A stretch of DNA of 64,000 bases from Solibacillus sp. FSL K6-1523 (GCF_038005225.1 NZ_JBBOSU010000001.1:3646001-3710000), one strand, 5' to 3'; shown: positions 16,922 to 28,249, counted from the first letter of the stretch. Made by a program: numbers and translations. Notes: generated from the sequence alone by a model not told the origin.

Positions 16922-17275
16922 TTAATTATTAACTTTTCCATTGCAAATTTGATTTCGGTATTTACTAGGACTGACACCCATTTGCTCTTCGAAAATCTGT
17001 GCAAATTCGAAATAGCCGTTAATACCAACAACCGATCCCACTTCCTTTACATCTAATTGTGTTTCTTCTAACAATTGTACTGCTTGCTCCGTCCGTCGTT
17101 TATTGATGTATTGATGTATTGTTAAATGGACTTGTTCTTGAAAAATCTTTTCATAAATAGGACAATCCACAAAATTCATGTGATGTATATCCTTTAAGCA
17201 GTTCATTTCGTGAAAGTTTTTTTCAATGTGAAAAATGATCCTATCTACTACCTCTATCTGCCTTAAAAGCTCCAT
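16922..17275 (-). CDS. AraC-type helix-turn-helix regulator, DNA-binding domain only
   Basis: 117 residues, essentially one AraC/XylS DNA-binding domain. A first helix-turn-helix lies around DIHHMNFVDCPIYEKIFQEQ (about 29-48) and a second around DVKEVGSVVGINGYFEFAQI (75-94), closing with the family signature FEEQMGVSPSKYRNQ. There is no sensor domain, so input comes from elsewhere or the protein is a shortened relative. It lies alone between ssrA and smpB. Target unknown. Confidence 0.8.
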   Translation of the reverse strand: MELLRQIEVVDRIIFHIEKNFHEMNCLKDIHHMNFVDCPIYEKIFQEQVHLTIHQYINKRRTEQAVQLLEETQLDVKEVGSVVGINGYFEFAQIFEEQMGVSPSKYRNQICNGKVNN

Positions 17276-17435
17276 CTTTTTGTTACCACTCCTTTTCCAA
17301 GAATTTTATTTTACACTAATTAAAAATATAAATCATTGAAAAAAGTCACTTTTCCTCAAAAAAGACTAAAGATTCTTAGTTTTCTGCATTTTACGCTACA
17401 AAAAGACATATTCTTCAAATCTTCTCCTAAAAATA

Positions 17436-17478
17436 AAAAGAGCGCGCTCATCTTTTTTTTATGATGAGGCACTCTTTT
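17436..17478 (-). terminator. Terminator after smpB
   Basis: AAAAGAG and CTCATC pair imperfectly with GATGAG and CTCTTTTT around a T-rich loop just past the smpB stop. It reads as a terminator on both strands. Confidence 0.65.
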
Positions 17479-17480
17479 TA

Positions 17481-17945
17481 TTAACGTTGACGGTCTTTGA
17501 AAACGCGTTCCATATCGCGTTTTGCTTCTTTTTTACGCATATCATTGCGTTTATCGTAATCCTTTTTACCTTTACCGGTTCCGATGAGAAGTTTGGCATA
17601 GCCATCTTTAATATACATTTTTAATGGAACAATCGTATAGCCATCTCGTTTTACTGCGCCAACTAGTTGACCAATTTGCTTTTTATGTAAGAGCAGCTTA
17701 CGTTCGCGAAGTGGGTCGTGATTAAAACGATTTCCTTGATCAAAAGGGCTGATATGCATATTAATAATCCACGCTTCGCCATTTCGTAGACGCACGTAAG
17801 AATCCTTTAACTGGACTCTACTTGCACGAACCGATTTAATTTCAGTACCAGTCAGCACCATACCCGCCTCGATTGTATCTTCTATGAAATAATCATGATT
17901 TGCTTTTTTGTTTTGTGCAATTACTTTACCTGCGCCTTTTGCCAT
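17481..17945 (-). CDS. smpB: SsrA-binding protein SmpB
   Basis: 154 residues from ATG 17945 after AAGGGGTG; an upstream in-frame GTG at 17954 overlaps that site and is unlikely. It binds the tRNA-like part of tmRNA and brings it to stalled ribosomes. The family pattern is clear: N-terminal [28 protein letters not shown] near 35-42, HISPFDQGN near 65-73, and a basic C-terminal tail ([20 protein letters not shown]) that enters the decoding centre. It follows rnr by about 65 bp, the usual Bacillales order rnr-smpB-ssrA. Confidence 0.97.
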   Translation of the reverse strand: MAKGAGKVIAQNKKANHDYFIEDTIEAGMVLTGTEIKSVRASRVQLKDSYVRLRNGEAWIINMHISPFDQGNRFNHDPLRERKLLLHKKQIGQLVGAVKRDGYTIVPLKMYIKDGYAKLLIGTGKGKKDYDKRNDMRKKEAKRDMERVFKDRQR

Positions 17946-17967
17946 TATTAACACCCCTTAGGAAAGA

Positions 17968-17999
17968 GCTAGGATTTCGGATTTCGGATTTCGATCCTA
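17968..17999. repeat. Short tandem GGATTTC repeat between rnr and smpB
   Basis: Three tandem copies of GGATTTC lie between rnr and smpB, flanked by the inverted half-sites CTAGGAT/ATCCTAG. They lie within the short intergenic gap and could form a small slipped hairpin. Confidence 0.5.
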
Positions 18000-18009
18000 G
18001 CTTCAAACA

Positions 18010-20418
18010 TTATTTCTTCTTTTTACTCTTTTTCTTTTTGCCTTTTGCAATGCCTTCATAGAACTTTGGCTTATCATTTGATTTGCCATCTTTTCTACGA
18101 CCACGTGGATCACGTTCATCAGAGCGACTGCTTCTTTTCTCTTTTGCTGGGCGCTCCTTGCTGCCACCACGCGATTTGCGGTCACGTTTCTCACCAGTAC
18201 GTTCTGTACGGCGCTTTTCTTGACGTCCTGCATGAATGACTCTTGCAGTTGGTTTTCTGAATGGGCGTGCATTAGAAATCATGTCGACAATTTCAAAGTC
18301 TACTGAAGATTCTTCGATGACTACATTGGCTACACGAATTTTCACTTCATCACCAATGCGGAATTGACGTCCTGTACGTTCGCCAATCATCATCATCGAA
18401 CGGTCATCAAATCGGTAGTAATCATCGGCCATATTTGAAATATGCACGAGACCTTCTACAGTGTTTTCTAGCTCTATAAACATCCCGAAGTTTGTAACTG
18501 AAGAAACAATCCCTACAAACTCTTCCCCTATTTTATCGGACATGAACTGTGCTTTTTTCAGTGCATCTGTATCGCGTTCTGCCTCTACTGCACGGCGTTC
18601 GCGACCCGATGTATGATCCGCAATTTCATCCATCACTTGACTCCACTGGAATACCGTTTCCTTCGATGTATCGCCATTAATTAAATACGTGCGAATTAAG
18701 CGATGCACGATTAAATCCGGGTAGCGTCGAATTGGTGAAGTGAAATGTGTATAGAAGTCTGTCGATAAGCCGAAGTGACCAAGGGATTCCGGATAATACT
18801 TAGCTTGCTGCATTGAACGCAGTAGCATCGTCGAAATAACTGGCTCTTCTGGTAACCCTTCAATAGCTGTAATAATTTCCTGTAATGCTTTTGGATGGAC
18901 TGAATTTCCTGTACCTTTTATAACTAGACCAAAAGTCGTCACGAACTCAAAGAAACGCTGTAATTTTTCAGGTTTTGGATCTTCGTGAATACGGTAAATA
19001 AATGGTAGCTCTAAATGATGGAAATGTTCAGCAACCGTTTCATTGGCAGCTAACATAAATTCTTCAATTAAACGTTCTGCAACTGTACGCTCACGCAACA
19101 CGATTTCAGTCGGCCAGCCTTCTTCTGATACGAGCACTTTCGATTCTTTGAAATCAAAGTCAATCGCACCGCGCGACATTCGCTTATTGCGCAACACTTG
19201 TGCAAGTTCCGCCATATTTTTAAACATCGGCACTAAATCTGCATAACGCTCCATTAATTCCGGATGTTCATCTGGCTGCTCTAAAATATTGTACACATCG
19301 GTATACGTCATACGCTCCGTTGTGTTAATGACACTTTGGAAAATATCATGCTTAATCACATGCCCACTACCATCAATCGTCATTTCACAAGACAATGTTA
19401 AGCGGTCAGCTTGTGGATTTAAAGAACAAATGCCATTCGATAAACGATGTGGAATCATTGGAATCACACGGTCTGTTAAGTACACAGATGTCGCACGCTC
19501 ATACGCTTCTAGATCAAGGACTGAACCTTGTGTCACATAATAGCTAACGTCCGCAATATGAACGCCTAGCTTATACGTACCATCTGCGTTTTTAACAACA
19601 GTTACTGCATCATCTAAGTCTTTCGCATCCGCGCCATCGATTGTCACGATCACTTCATTACGTAAATCGCGGCGACCGACTAAATCTTGCTCAGAAATTT
19701 CATCCGTTACTTCTGTTGCAGCTTGCACAACTTCTTCTGGAAACTCTGGTGGAATATCATATTTATAAAGAATCGATAAAATATCCACACCTGGATCATT
19801 TCGATGTCCTAAAATTTTCGTAATCATCCCAGTAGCCGATTTTGTTTCATCCGGCCAATGTGTTACTTCTACAACAACTTTATGGCCATCTACCGCACCT
19901 AAAGCGTCTTCCTTTGCAATAAAAATATCCATGTTTAGCTTTTTATCATCCGTCACGACAAAACCAAAGCCACGATTTGCTTGGTACGTCCCGACAAATG
20001 TCGTTTTACTGCGTTCGACTATTTTTACAATTGTTCCTTCACGACGATCCCCTGAAGTCTCTTTTAATACACGGACTAAAACGATGTCGCCATTGAGAGC
20101 GCCATTAATTTCATACGGTGGTATGAAAATGTCATCCATGCCCTGCTCTTCTGGTGCCACGAAGCCGAATCCTTTCGCGTGTCCGATAAACTTACCGCGC
20201 AATAAATTCATACGTTCTGGCAATCCATATCGATTGGAACGCGAGCGAACAATATGGCCCTGCGCTTCCATTTTAACGAGTGTTTTTACGAGTTCACGGA
20301 AATCATCCGCTTCCTCTAATTCAAAGGCTTCCTCAATTTCAGAAACTGTCATTGGGTTATAATCCTCTTCCTTCATAAAGATAAGGATTTGCTTTTGAAA
20401 ATCATTATTTTGAGTCAT
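18010..20418 (-). CDS. rnr: Ribonuclease R
   Basis: 802 residues, full length for the RNB family 3'-5' exoribonuclease that degrades structured RNA and works with tmRNA on nonstop messages. Order of domains: N-terminal winged helix (1-70), cold-shock domains (about 80-230; [17 protein letters not shown]), catalytic RNB (about 250-590; [16 protein letters not shown] holds the metal-binding aspartates), S1 domain (about 640-720; [20 protein letters not shown]), and a Lys/Arg/Gly tail ending [12 protein letters not shown] 20418 follows AGGAGGG. It lies between est and smpB, likely in one operon. Confidence 0.97.
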   Translation of the reverse strand: MTQNNDFQKQILIFMKEEDYNPMTVSEIEEAFELEEADDFRELVKTLVKMEAQGHIVRSRSNRYGLPERMNLLRGKFIGHAKGFGFVAPEEQGMDDIFIPPYEINGALNGDIVLVRVLKETSGDRREGTIVKIVERSKTTFVGTYQANRGFGFVVTDDKKLNMDIFIAKEDALGAVDGHKVVVEVTHWPDETKSATGMITKILGHRNDPGVDILSILYKYDIPPEFPEEVVQAATEVTDEISEQDLVGRRDLRNEVIVTIDGADAKDLDDAVTVVKNADGTYKLGVHIADVSYYVTQGSVLDLEAYERATSVYLTDRVIPMIPHRLSNGICSLNPQADRLTLSCEMTIDGSGHVIKHDIFQSVINTTERMTYTDVYNILEQPDEHPELMERYADLVPMFKNMAELAQVLRNKRMSRGAIDFDFKESKVLVSEEGWPTEIVLRERTVAERLIEEFMLAANETVAEHFHHLELPFIYRIHEDPKPEKLQRFFEFVTTFGLVIKGTGNSVHPKALQEIITAIEGLPEEPVISTMLLRSMQQAKYYPESLGHFGLSTDFYTHFTSPIRRYPDLIVHRLIRTYLINGDTSKETVFQWSQVMDEIADHTSGRERRAVEAERDTDALKKAQFMSDKIGEEFVGIVSSVTNFGMFIELENTVEGLVHISNMADDYYRFDDRSMMMIGERTGRQFRIGDEVKIRVANVVIEESSVDFEIVDMISNARPFRKPTARVIHAGRQEKRRTERTGEKRDRKSRGGSKERPAKEKRSSRSDERDPRGRRKDGKSNDKPKFYEGIAKGKKKKSKKKK

Positions 20419-20457
20419 TTTTTACCCTCCTTTGAACAGAAATTCTTGATTCATTCA

Positions 20458-21204
20458 TTAGACTGTCCAATCTAATGAATTTAAAAACGCAAGAACATCC
20501 TCGTGTAGCTGATCTCTTTCTTTATCAAGTGTAATGACATGCCCGGACTGCTCAAACCATTTCAGCTCTTTTTGGATTGATTCCACATTATTATAAATTA
20601 CGTTTGCTGATTGTGGATCAATGACCCGATCTTGGCGTGATTGTACGACCAAAATCGGAGCATATAACAGATCAATGGACTGTCGCACTTCTTGAATAAG
20701 TTGTGGCAACTGTGGTAAAGAAGCCATTCCTGTATTTTTTATCGCTTCTATTTCTAGTTCGATTTTCTGTTCATTTTTACCTTCTTGTTTTTTATATAGT
20801 TGTGCATATTCGATGACACCTTGAAACATAATATCGGTTGTGCGCATCGACATCGGTGAACACATGGTAATAACGCCTTTTACCGGCTGTTGCAGTGCTA
20901 ATTTTAATGAAAAAACGCCACCTAAAGAAAGTCCAGCAACGGCGATTTCTTCATAGCCTGCTTGTTTTAATGTATTGTATCCATTCATGACGTCTTGCCA
21001 CCAATCTTCGGGACTTGTGACAATCAGTTCTTCTGGCGGTACACCATGCCCTTTATAATGAGGTGCATGTGAAGTATACCCATTTTTCTCTAAAAAACGG
21101 CCCAGTATCCGTACATCCGCGGAACTTCCTGTAAAACCATGTAATAATAAAACCGCTCGTGATCCAGCTTCAAATAAAAATGGTGCAGACATTGCCTTTT
21201 TCAT
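20458..21204 (-). CDS. est: Carboxylesterase
   Basis: 248 residues, an alpha/beta-hydrolase of the monoacylglycerol lipase/Est30 type known next to rnr in Bacillales. The oxyanion segment LLHGFTGSS is near residue 19, nucleophile Ser in AGLSLGG near 93, catalytic Asp in SRQDRVI near 195, and catalytic His in SGHVITL near 225. It hydrolyses short- to medium-chain esters; the natural substrate is unclear. ATG 21204 follows AGGAG. It sits between secG and rnr, all on the minus strand. Confidence 0.92.
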   Translation of the reverse strand: MKKAMSAPFLFEAGSRAVLLLHGFTGSSADVRILGRFLEKNGYTSHAPHYKGHGVPPEELIVTSPEDWWQDVMNGYNTLKQAGYEEIAVAGLSLGGVFSLKLALQQPVKGVITMCSPMSMRTTDIMFQGVIEYAQLYKKQEGKNEQKIELEIEAIKNTGMASLPQLPQLIQEVRQSIDLLYAPILVVQSRQDRVIDPQSANVIYNNVESIQKELKWFEQSGHVITLDKERDQLHEDVLAFLNSLDWTV

Positions 21205-21321
21205 CGCAATTACTCCTGTCGAAATGTTTCCTTAGAAAAATACGATTCGTGCATTATTGCAGAATCGCGGTCTTCCTAATCTGGATAATTCTATTATACG
21301 TTTTTTTGCTTCGGACTAAAA

Positions 21322-21356
21322 GAAAAAGCCCAACCATGCGTGGCGCTCGGTTAGGC
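21322..21356 (-). terminator. Terminator after secG
   Basis: GCCCAACC (21328-21335) pairs with GGTTAGGC (21349-21356); on the minus strand the stem is followed by TTTTTC. It separates secG from est. Confidence 0.65.
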
Positions 21357-21372
21357 GATTGATTTCATTCGA

Positions 21373-21600
21373 TTAGAATTTTGTAATAGCTAATGCTAAT
21401 ACGAAGAATAAAACAGCAAGTACAATCGTGATACGGTGTAACACTAGATCCATCCCACGAGCTTTCTGTTTACCGAATAGTTGTTCAGCTCCACCTGAGA
21501 TGGCACCTGATAAACCAGCACTTTTACCTGATTGTAATAATACAATAACGATTAAAGATAAAGCTACGATAATAAGTAATACTGTAAATATTGTATGCAT
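21373..21600 (-). CDS. secG: Preprotein translocase subunit SecG
   Basis: 75 residues from ATG 21600, eight bases after AGGAGG; an in-frame GTG at 21609 overlaps the ribosome site. Two transmembrane helices ([20 protein letters not shown] and [20 protein letters not shown]) flank the conserved loop [22 protein letters not shown], diagnostic of SecG. It assists SecYE in protein export. Its place before est-rnr-smpB is conserved in Bacillales. Confidence 0.95.
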   Translation of the reverse strand: MHTIFTVLLIIVALSLIVIVLLQSGKSAGLSGAISGGAEQLFGKQKARGMDLVLHRITIVLAVLFFVLALAITKF

Positions 21601-21704
21601 TTGCTCCACCTCCTAGACACGGACGTTACAATACCTATTAGTATAACAAATACATAGTGTACTGACAATAAAACATTGGTGTGATGAACCATTTTTTGTG
21701 TGAA

Positions 21705-22268
21705 TTATTTGTTAGAAGTATGATTTAATTGTTTGGCTTTTTTAAAGCGACTCAATGGATCCTCCGCGCTGGCAACTGTTCCTTCACTAGACCCCTGTTT
21801 TCTTTCATACGTACAAAATACGATTTCAGAATAATGTCCCGCATCACTGTACAGTTGAATGGCAATAACATCTTGTGCCAATAATGCGCTTTCTAACACT
21901 TCAAATTGAAATTGATTGTTTTTTGTAATTGGAATTTTTGCCTGATAACCAAATTCTAAAAAATCCTTTTGCCCACTTAATTTAAAGCGAATCAAATAAT
22001 TGGCTGCTACTTTTTTTGCGTTGGATTCGTCAATTTCACCTTTTACAATGATGCTTTCACCTGCTACATCATATGTATACAGTACTTTTTTCGGCGCAGG
22101 CAAGGCATTTTTCTTCTGCTCAAGCTGCTGACGTTTTTTTAATTTTCGAAGGGCTTTTTTAGTTTTTGAGTTTTTACTAGTTTCATTTAAATTTTGTTGC
22201 GATTCTTCATTTTGAATTGGGCTAGACTCATTTTCCAAAGCTACTTCTTCTTCAATATATTTAACCAA
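21705..22268 (-). CDS. Conserved hypothetical protein with charged N-terminus
   Basis: About 187 residues from TTG 22268, chosen for AGGAGG seven bases upstream; a frame to 22406 exists but lacks a site. The first ~70 residues are low-complexity Glu/Asn/Gln then Lys-rich (KTKKALRKLKKRQQ), followed by a compact domain of about 100 residues (VLYTYDVAGESIIVKGEIDE onward) that may be a beta-rich fold. No family is recognised. It is divergent from the NERD gene and shares the intergenic space 22269-22457 with it. Confidence 0.6.
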   Translation of the reverse strand: MVKYIEEEVALENESSPIQNEESQQNLNETSKNSKTKKALRKLKKRQQLEQKKNALPAPKKVLYTYDVAGESIIVKGEIDESNAKKVAANYLIRFKLSGQKDFLEFGYQAKIPITKNNQFQFEVLESALLAQDVIAIQLYSDAGHYSEIVFCTYERKQGSSEGTVASAEDPLSRFKKAKQLNHTSNK

Positions 22269-22457
22269 CAATACCCCTCCTAAATTATCCCTTTTTAATA
22301 GTATATAGAATTTACTATAAATTGAAATGGTTAATTTGAAACCTCTTTTTGAGCTATAATAGATTTTTATGCTACATTTCTGCTTGATATACTTCATTTG
22401 ACCCAATTTGTATAAGTTTTACAATCATTGTACATTGAAAGTGGAGGTGACAAAATA

Positions 22458-23471
22458 ATGATTCAGCAAAAATCTTCACACTATCTTTTCATCGAAGCAC
22501 TCGCAAATCGTTTGCGAATAGAAGATTTGGATGCAGTTGCTGTGAAAGATGAATTTTACCGTTTGGAAGCTGGTCTTGCAGGTGAAATGAGGCTTCAGCA
22601 AATTTTATCGGAGTATTCTTTTAAGCATGACGCCCAAATTATTTACAATTTTGAATGCAAAAATGAAAAAGGTTCTACCCACCAGATGGACGCCCTTATT
22701 TTAACCGCTAGCTTTATTCTTATCCTCGAAGTGAAGCAAATTGCTGGTACCCTGTTCTACAAACCTGCGCAACATGAATTTTACCGGATTCAAGATGATG
22801 GCATTCATGAAAATTTCCCCAACCCATTTGATCAAGCGTATCGACATCAGCTGTTTTTAGAAAACCAGTTTGCGTCCTGGAAATTGGACATCCCCTTACT
22901 TTATACGGTTGTTATCGCGAACTACCGCGCAAAGTTAGACAATTCTCTGCAAAATTTCCCGATTTTCCACATTAGTGGACTCCCTAGATTTTTAGAAAAC
23001 TTAAACAAGCGTTTTCCGATGAAACGAGGCAATTTGTCATTCATTCGTTCGAAATTGGATGCTCTGTATTTCCGATTGCCACCGCGTAGAACCGTGGAAA
23101 GTAGTCGCTTGCGCCGAGGTGTGCTGTGTAGGGATTGTAAGTATTTACATGTGATGCACTATGTGAGTGGGAGTTGGGTTTGCCCAATCTGTCGTTTTAA
23201 AAGTAAAAATGCATTAAAGGAAACGCTCCATCATTATCGTATTTTGATAAAACCCGAGATTACTAACCGTGAATTCCGCGATTTTGTAGGTATTGATTCG
23301 ATGCATACCGCTTCAAAAATTTTGATGCGCCTTGGGTTAGAGATGGTGGGCAATGGGCGCGGGACCTATTATATTATTCCGGAAAATATTTTAGGCGAGG
23401 AGAAGTATATTGAATTGTGTTTTGAATTAGATATGTTTGGTCGGGAGATGGAATCGGCTAGTAAATCGTAG
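22458..23471 (+). CDS. NERD-domain protein with C-terminal zinc ribbon
   Basis: 337 residues; ATG 22458 follows GGAGGTG at eight bases, better than the upstream ATG at 22428. The NERD (nuclease-related) domain lies at about 35-150: EYSFKHDAQIIYNFE, then HQMDALILTASFILILEVKQIAG, in which Asp and Glu-x-Lys match the PD-(D/E)XK core. A zinc ribbon, CRDCKYLHVMHYVSGSWVC with PIC, lies at about 228-250, and the C-terminal ~70 residues may be a winged helix (IDSMHTASKILMRLGLEMVG). Role unknown; NERD proteins are suspected in DNA processing. The last codons overlap the first unit of the GGCTAGTT array, so its C-terminus may have been altered by the repeat. Confidence 0.85.
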   Translation: MIQQKSSHYLFIEALANRLRIEDLDAVAVKDEFYRLEAGLAGEMRLQQILSEYSFKHDAQIIYNFECKNEKGSTHQMDALILTASFILILEVKQIAGTLFYKPAQHEFYRIQDDGIHENFPNPFDQAYRHQLFLENQFASWKLDIPLLYTVVIANYRAKLDNSLQNFPIFHISGLPRFLENLNKRFPMKRGNLSFIRSKLDALYFRLPPRRTVESSRLRRGVLCRDCKYLHVMHYVSGSWVCPICRFKSKNALKETLHHYRILIKPEITNREFRDFVGIDSMHTASKILMRLGLEMVGNGRGTYYIIPENILGEEKYIELCFELDMFGREMESASKS

Positions 23472-23749
23472 TTTGGCTAGTTTAACATCAATTTTGGCTA
23501 GTAAATCGCAGTTTGGCTAGTTTATGCCTTAAGTTGGCTAGTTTCCGGTGATTTTTGGCTAGTTCTGCCGCTTGTTCGGCTAGTTCCGCACAAGTTTTGG
23601 CTAGTTTTCGTTTTCCGTTGCCGCAGCATTCGTTAATTGGCTAGTTCACATTGATTTTCGGCTAGTTCTGCTACTCGTTTGTCTAGTTTCACACAGATTT
23701 TGGCTAGTTTTCGTTTTCCGCTGCCGCAGCATTCGTTAATTGGCTAGTT
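23456..23749 (+). repeat. GGCTAGTT array phased at ~21 bp
   Basis: Thirteen copies of GGCTAGT(T/A) or a one-base variant begin at 23456, 23475, 23496, 23515, 23536, 23557, 23578, 23599, 23639, 23660, 23681 (GTCTAGTT), 23702 and 23742. Intervals are 19-21 bp, with two gaps of exactly about 40. A ~50-bp unit is nearly repeated (23596-23645 and 23699-23748). The array runs from the NERD gene's last codons to the IS. A second three-unit array lies at 38183. Confidence 0.9.
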
Positions 23750-23782
23750 TTGATCTGACCCAAGAAAGTTAGACATATTTAG

Positions 23783-24592
23783 TTAAGCAGCTTCTAAGAC
23801 CTGAGTTCGGTATTCCACCGGGCTTAGGTCTTTTAATTTTTCCTTCATTCGTTTGTTGTTGTAATAGTAAATATAGTCTTGGAGTTCCTGTTCAAAATGC
23901 GCCATGGATTCAAATTTTTGTAGGTACAGGAGTTCAGATTTTAATAAGCCAAAGAAGTTTTCGATGACTGCGTTGTCCAAACAATTGCCCTTACGGGACA
24001 TACTCTGCGTAATCCCATGTTGTTTTAATGTCCGTTGATACTTTTTCATTTGATAGTGCCAGCCTTGGTCCGAATGAAGAATGACTTGATCACTTGGTTG
24101 AAGGCGCACCAATGCTTGTTCTAACATATCATGGACTAGTTTATACACTGGACGTTTCATTACCGTATAGGCAATGATTTCACCATTACATAAATCAAGT
24201 ACAGGCGATAAATAACGTTTTTCTCCAAATAGATGGAATTCTGTCACGTCTGTTACCCATTTTTTGTTCATTTTCTCCGCTTTAAAATCACGTTGTAATA
24301 CGTTTGGAGCAATTTTCCCAACGTTTCCTTTATACGAACGATATTTCTTCATACGGACTTCACATTTTATACCAAGAGTATTCATTAAACAGTTAATCGT
24401 TTTAGGATCATGATGAAAGCCGTATTTTTTCAGTTCTTTGGCAATTCGACGATAACCATAACGCCCTTTATGTTCATGATAAATGGACTGAATTGCGACT
24501 TTCACATCTGCGTATTTATCAACACGATTCAAGCGTTTTTCCCAGTAATAATACGTACTACGTGAAATATCAGCGACTTTGATTAATTCCAC
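23783..24592 (-). CDS. IS150-type transposase OrfB (DDE catalytic part)
   Basis: 269 residues. The N-terminal HTH_21 part ([18 protein letters not shown]) precedes an rve integrase core with [22 protein letters not shown] (first Asp), [10 protein letters not shown] (second Asp) and [18 protein letters not shown] (Glu). These are complete, so the transposase may be active. The listed start is a GTG; the frame is open upstream to the orfA end, as expected for an OrfAB fusion made by -1 frameshifting, a general habit of IS3 elements. I did not identify the slippery site with certainty. Confidence 0.92.
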   Translation of the reverse strand: MELIKVADISRSTYYYWEKRLNRVDKYADVKVAIQSIYHEHKGRYGYRRIAKELKKYGFHHDPKTINCLMNTLGIKCEVRMKKYRSYKGNVGKIAPNVLQRDFKAEKMNKKWVTDVTEFHLFGEKRYLSPVLDLCNGEIIAYTVMKRPVYKLVHDMLEQALVRLQPSDQVILHSDQGWHYQMKKYQRTLKQHGITQSMSRKGNCLDNAVIENFFGLLKSELLYLQKFESMAHFEQELQDYIYYYNNKRMKEKLKDLSPVEYRTQVLEAA

Positions 24593-24621
24593 TACTTCAT
24601 AAATTTCCTTTAGTTCATAAA

Positions 24622-25140
24622 TTACTTGCGCTTTGATTTGATTGGTAATTTTTCTTGTATTTGAACTAAAGCATTCAACTTTTTTAAGTACGCATTCTCC
24701 ATTTCTAATTGTTTAATACGTGCTTCTAATGCCTCTACAGATCCTTCAGCTGGAGTTGGTTTGGCTAATCTTTTTGTTTCTTTTTTCACGGATAGATGCT
24801 CCTTTTTCTTAGAAACAAGGGCATCATAACCGCCAATCTCAAACTTCTTTCTCCAATTTCGTATCATACCAGGAGATGAGATATTAAATCGAGCAGCTGC
24901 GTCAATCGAAGATGTACCTGTTTCGTTCATATAATTGAGTACATCCATTTTATATTCAGCTGAGTATTTTGTATAGGATTTTAAAAATGCCTCTACACCA
25001 TTTTCTTCATAAAGACGAACCCAGTCACCGATAACCCGTTTTGTAACACCGTTATCTTTCGCAATTTCATTCATAGATTCATGTCCAAATATATATCGTT
25101 GAACTGCTTGGATACGTTGTTCAACACTTACTTTTGCCAT
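24622..25140 (-). CDS. IS150-type OrfA (helix-turn-helix, leucine zipper)
   Basis: 172 residues. Two helix-turn-helix modules (about 5-55, [20 protein letters not shown]; and 65-115, [20 protein letters not shown]) are followed by a leucine-zipper-like helix ([20 protein letters not shown]) that mediates multimerisation with OrfAB. ATG 25140 is preceded by GGGGG eight or nine bases upstream, lying in the base of the IS end hairpin, so incoming transcripts would hide it. Confidence 0.9.
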   Translation of the reverse strand: MAKVSVEQRIQAVQRYIFGHESMNEIAKDNGVTKRVIGDWVRLYEENGVEAFLKSYTKYSAEYKMDVLNYMNETGTSSIDAAARFNISSPGMIRNWRKKFEIGGYDALVSKKKEHLSVKKETKRLAKPTPAEGSVEALEARIKQLEMENAYLKKLNALVQIQEKLPIKSKRK

Positions 25141-25141
25141 T

Positions 25142-25187
25142 AAAAAAACCCCCGTAAAAGTTAGATTGGTGTCTAACTTTTACGGGG
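25142..25187 (-). terminator. Perfect hairpin terminator in the IS right end
   Basis: CCCCGTAAAAGTTAGA (25150-25165) and TCTAACTTTTACGGGG (25172-25187) form a 16-bp perfect stem with a 6-base loop, followed by GTTTTTTT on the minus strand. It lies between eno and orfA, both minus strand, so it stops read-through from the glycolytic operon and probably serves as its terminator. Confidence 0.85.
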
Positions 25188-25231
25188 CAGTTCATACGGA
25201 TCATCCCCCGCGTTTGAGTGCTTCAAAAAAA

Positions 25232-26569
<1,338 letters not shown>

Positions 26570-26592
26570 TTATAATAAGCCAAAGTATTAAA

Positions 26593-26700
26593 TCAATTAC
26601 GCCTCGGCGTAATTGCGTCCAGATTTTTTTCGAGTTCACTCAAAAAGCTCCCCTTAAAAATCTGTGACATCCGCCGGGGCTTAACTTGATTCTGCTGAAA
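26593..26700. repeat. Dispersed structured repeat, copy 1 (gpmI-eno)
   Basis: Starts with the palindrome AATTACGCC/GGCGTAATT, then GCGTCCAGATTTTTTTCGAG, an imperfect stem, AAAAATCTGTGACATCCGCC and GGGGCTTAACTTGATTC. On the minus strand gpmI's stop TAA is the first triplet of the repeat edge TAACTTG, which is inverted again a few bases further (CAAGTTA). Confidence 0.85.
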
Positions 26701-26704
26701 CAAG

Positions 26705-28249
26705 TTAGTTTTGTTCCTTTGGCATAATTAATGATTTCCCTGTCATTTCAACAGGTTGTTCAATCGTTAATAACTGTAGCATTGTCGGCGCTAAGTCCGC
26801 TAAAATGCCATCTTGATGTAACACAACATCCGGCTCTGTCACAATAACAGGCACTGGATTTGTCGTATGGGCTGTCATCGGGTTATCATCCAGCGTTACG
26901 ACCTCATCTGAATTTCCGTGGTCCGCCGTAATGATTGCCTTACCGCCCTTTGCGATAATCGCATCGACTACTTTCCCTAAACATTCATCGACTACTTCAA
27001 TTGCTTTAATTGTAGGTTCTAGCATTCCTGAATGTCCAACCATATCTGGATTTGCAAAGTTTAAAATGATTGCATCAAATTGATCTGCTGCAATTGCTTC
27101 AAGCAGTGCATCTGTCACTTCATAAGCACTCATTTCAGGCTGTAAGTCATATGTCGCTACTTTTGGCGAAGCGATTAAAATACGCTCTTCCCCATCAAAA
27201 TTCGCTTCACGTCCACCGCTCATAAAGAATGTTACGTGTGGATATTTCTCCGTTTCGGCAATGCGCAATTGCGTTTTACCTGCCTTCGAAATGACTTCAC
27301 CTACTGTATTATCAAGGTTGTTTGATTGGAACGCAACCTCAGCATGCACCTCATCACTATAATGCGTGAATGAGACGAATTTTACGTTAGTTGGTTGCTT
27401 GTCTGACAGCTCAAAACCGGCAAAATTTTCATTCGTAAATACAGTAGAAAGCTGAATTGCACGGTCTGGACGGAAATTAAAGAAAATGACCGCATCATTT
27501 GTATCGATCGTCGCAACTGGCGCACCATCTTGCGTAATGACAACCGGTTGAACAAATTCATCATAAACGTTTTGCTCATAAGATGATTCCACACCTGCTA
27601 ATGCAGAAGTAGCTGTTTCACCGACGCCATCCACTAACGCTTTATACGTTAACTGAACACGTTCCCAACGTTTGTCACGGTCCATTGCGAAATAACGACC
27701 ATGAACGCTCGCAAATTTCCCGATGCCAATGGATGCCATTTGCTTCTCAGTTTCTGCAATATAGTCACGTGCTGTCGCAGGACCTACATCGCGGCCATCT
27801 AAAAATCCATGGACATATACTTCTTCCAAGCCATTGTCTTTCGCTAATTTTAACAAGGCAAACAAGTGCTCATAATGACTATGAACGCCGCCATCTGATA
27901 GTAAGCCCATTAAATGAAGCTTAGAGCCATGTGCTTTTGCATGCTCCACAGCAGCTAAAAACTGTTCGTTGCGGAAGAAGTCTTCCTCACGAATCGATTT
28001 ATTAATACGCGTTAAGTTTTGATAAACAATGCGCCCTGCACCAATATTTAAGTGCCCTACTTCAGAATTTCCCATTTGTCCTTCTGGTAACCCTACTGAT
28101 TCTCCACTCGCTGTTAATGTCGCGTGCGGATAAGCGTTCCAAAAACGATCGAAATTTGGTTTATTTGCTTGTGCTACGGCATTACCCTTTACTTCATCAC
28201 GAAAGGCAAAGCCATCTAAAATAATTAATGCAACGGGCTCTTTAGGCAT
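26705..28249 (-). CDS. gpmI: 2,3-bisphosphoglycerate-independent phosphoglycerate mutase
   Basis: 514 residues, full length for the Mn-dependent mutase that interconverts 3- and 2-phosphoglycerate. The metal-binding Asp and phosphoserine motifs are visible: [17 protein letters not shown] (about 8-24), [14 protein letters not shown] (Ser61 region), [19 protein letters not shown]-like [17 protein letters not shown], and the C-terminal metal motif [10 protein letters not shown]. Its start overlaps the tpiA stop by 8 bp, so it is translationally coupled. Its stop codon lies in the edge of a dispersed repeat. Confidence 0.97.
   Translation of the reverse strand: MPKEPVALIILDGFAFRDEVKGNAVAQANKPNFDRFWNAYPHATLTASGESVGLPEGQMGNSEVGHLNIGAGRIVYQNLTRINKSIREEDFFRNEQFLAAVEHAKAHGSKLHLMGLLSDGGVHSHYEHLFALLKLAKDNGLEEVYVHGFLDGRDVGPATARDYIAETEKQMASIGIGKFASVHGRYFAMDRDKRWERVQLTYKALVDGVGETATSALAGVESSYEQNVYDEFVQPVVITQDGAPVATIDTNDAVIFFNFRPDRAIQLSTVFTNENFAGFELSDKQPTNVKFVSFTHYSDEVHAEVAFQSNNLDNTVGEVISKAGKTQLRIAETEKYPHVTFFMSGGREANFDGEERILIASPKVATYDLQPEMSAYEVTDALLEAIAADQFDAIILNFANPDMVGHSGMLEPTIKAIEVVDECLGKVVDAIIAKGGKAIITADHGNSDEVVTLDDNPMTAHTTNPVPVIVTEPDVVLHQDGILADLAPTMLQLLTIEQPVEMTGKSLIMPKEQN

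Larger units (their letters stand above)
23751..25194 (-). mobile_element. IS3-family (IS150-like) insertion sequence
   Basis: About 1.44 kb with orfA (HTH, leucine-zipper) and orfB (DDE integrase core). Ends TGATCTGACCCAAGAAAGTT and TGAACTGCCCCGTAAAAGTT, both continuing AGACA, match at about 20 of 25 positions as imperfect terminal inverted repeats. Flanks (TTT and TAC) show no target-site duplication. The right end lies 38 bp past the eno stop, the left end inside the GGCTAGTT array. Confidence 0.9.

Noticed and set aside
23456-23749. CRISPR array
   Set aside because: The repeat is only 8-11 bp, spacers are about 10-13 bp, and no cas gene is near; it is a phased motif array.
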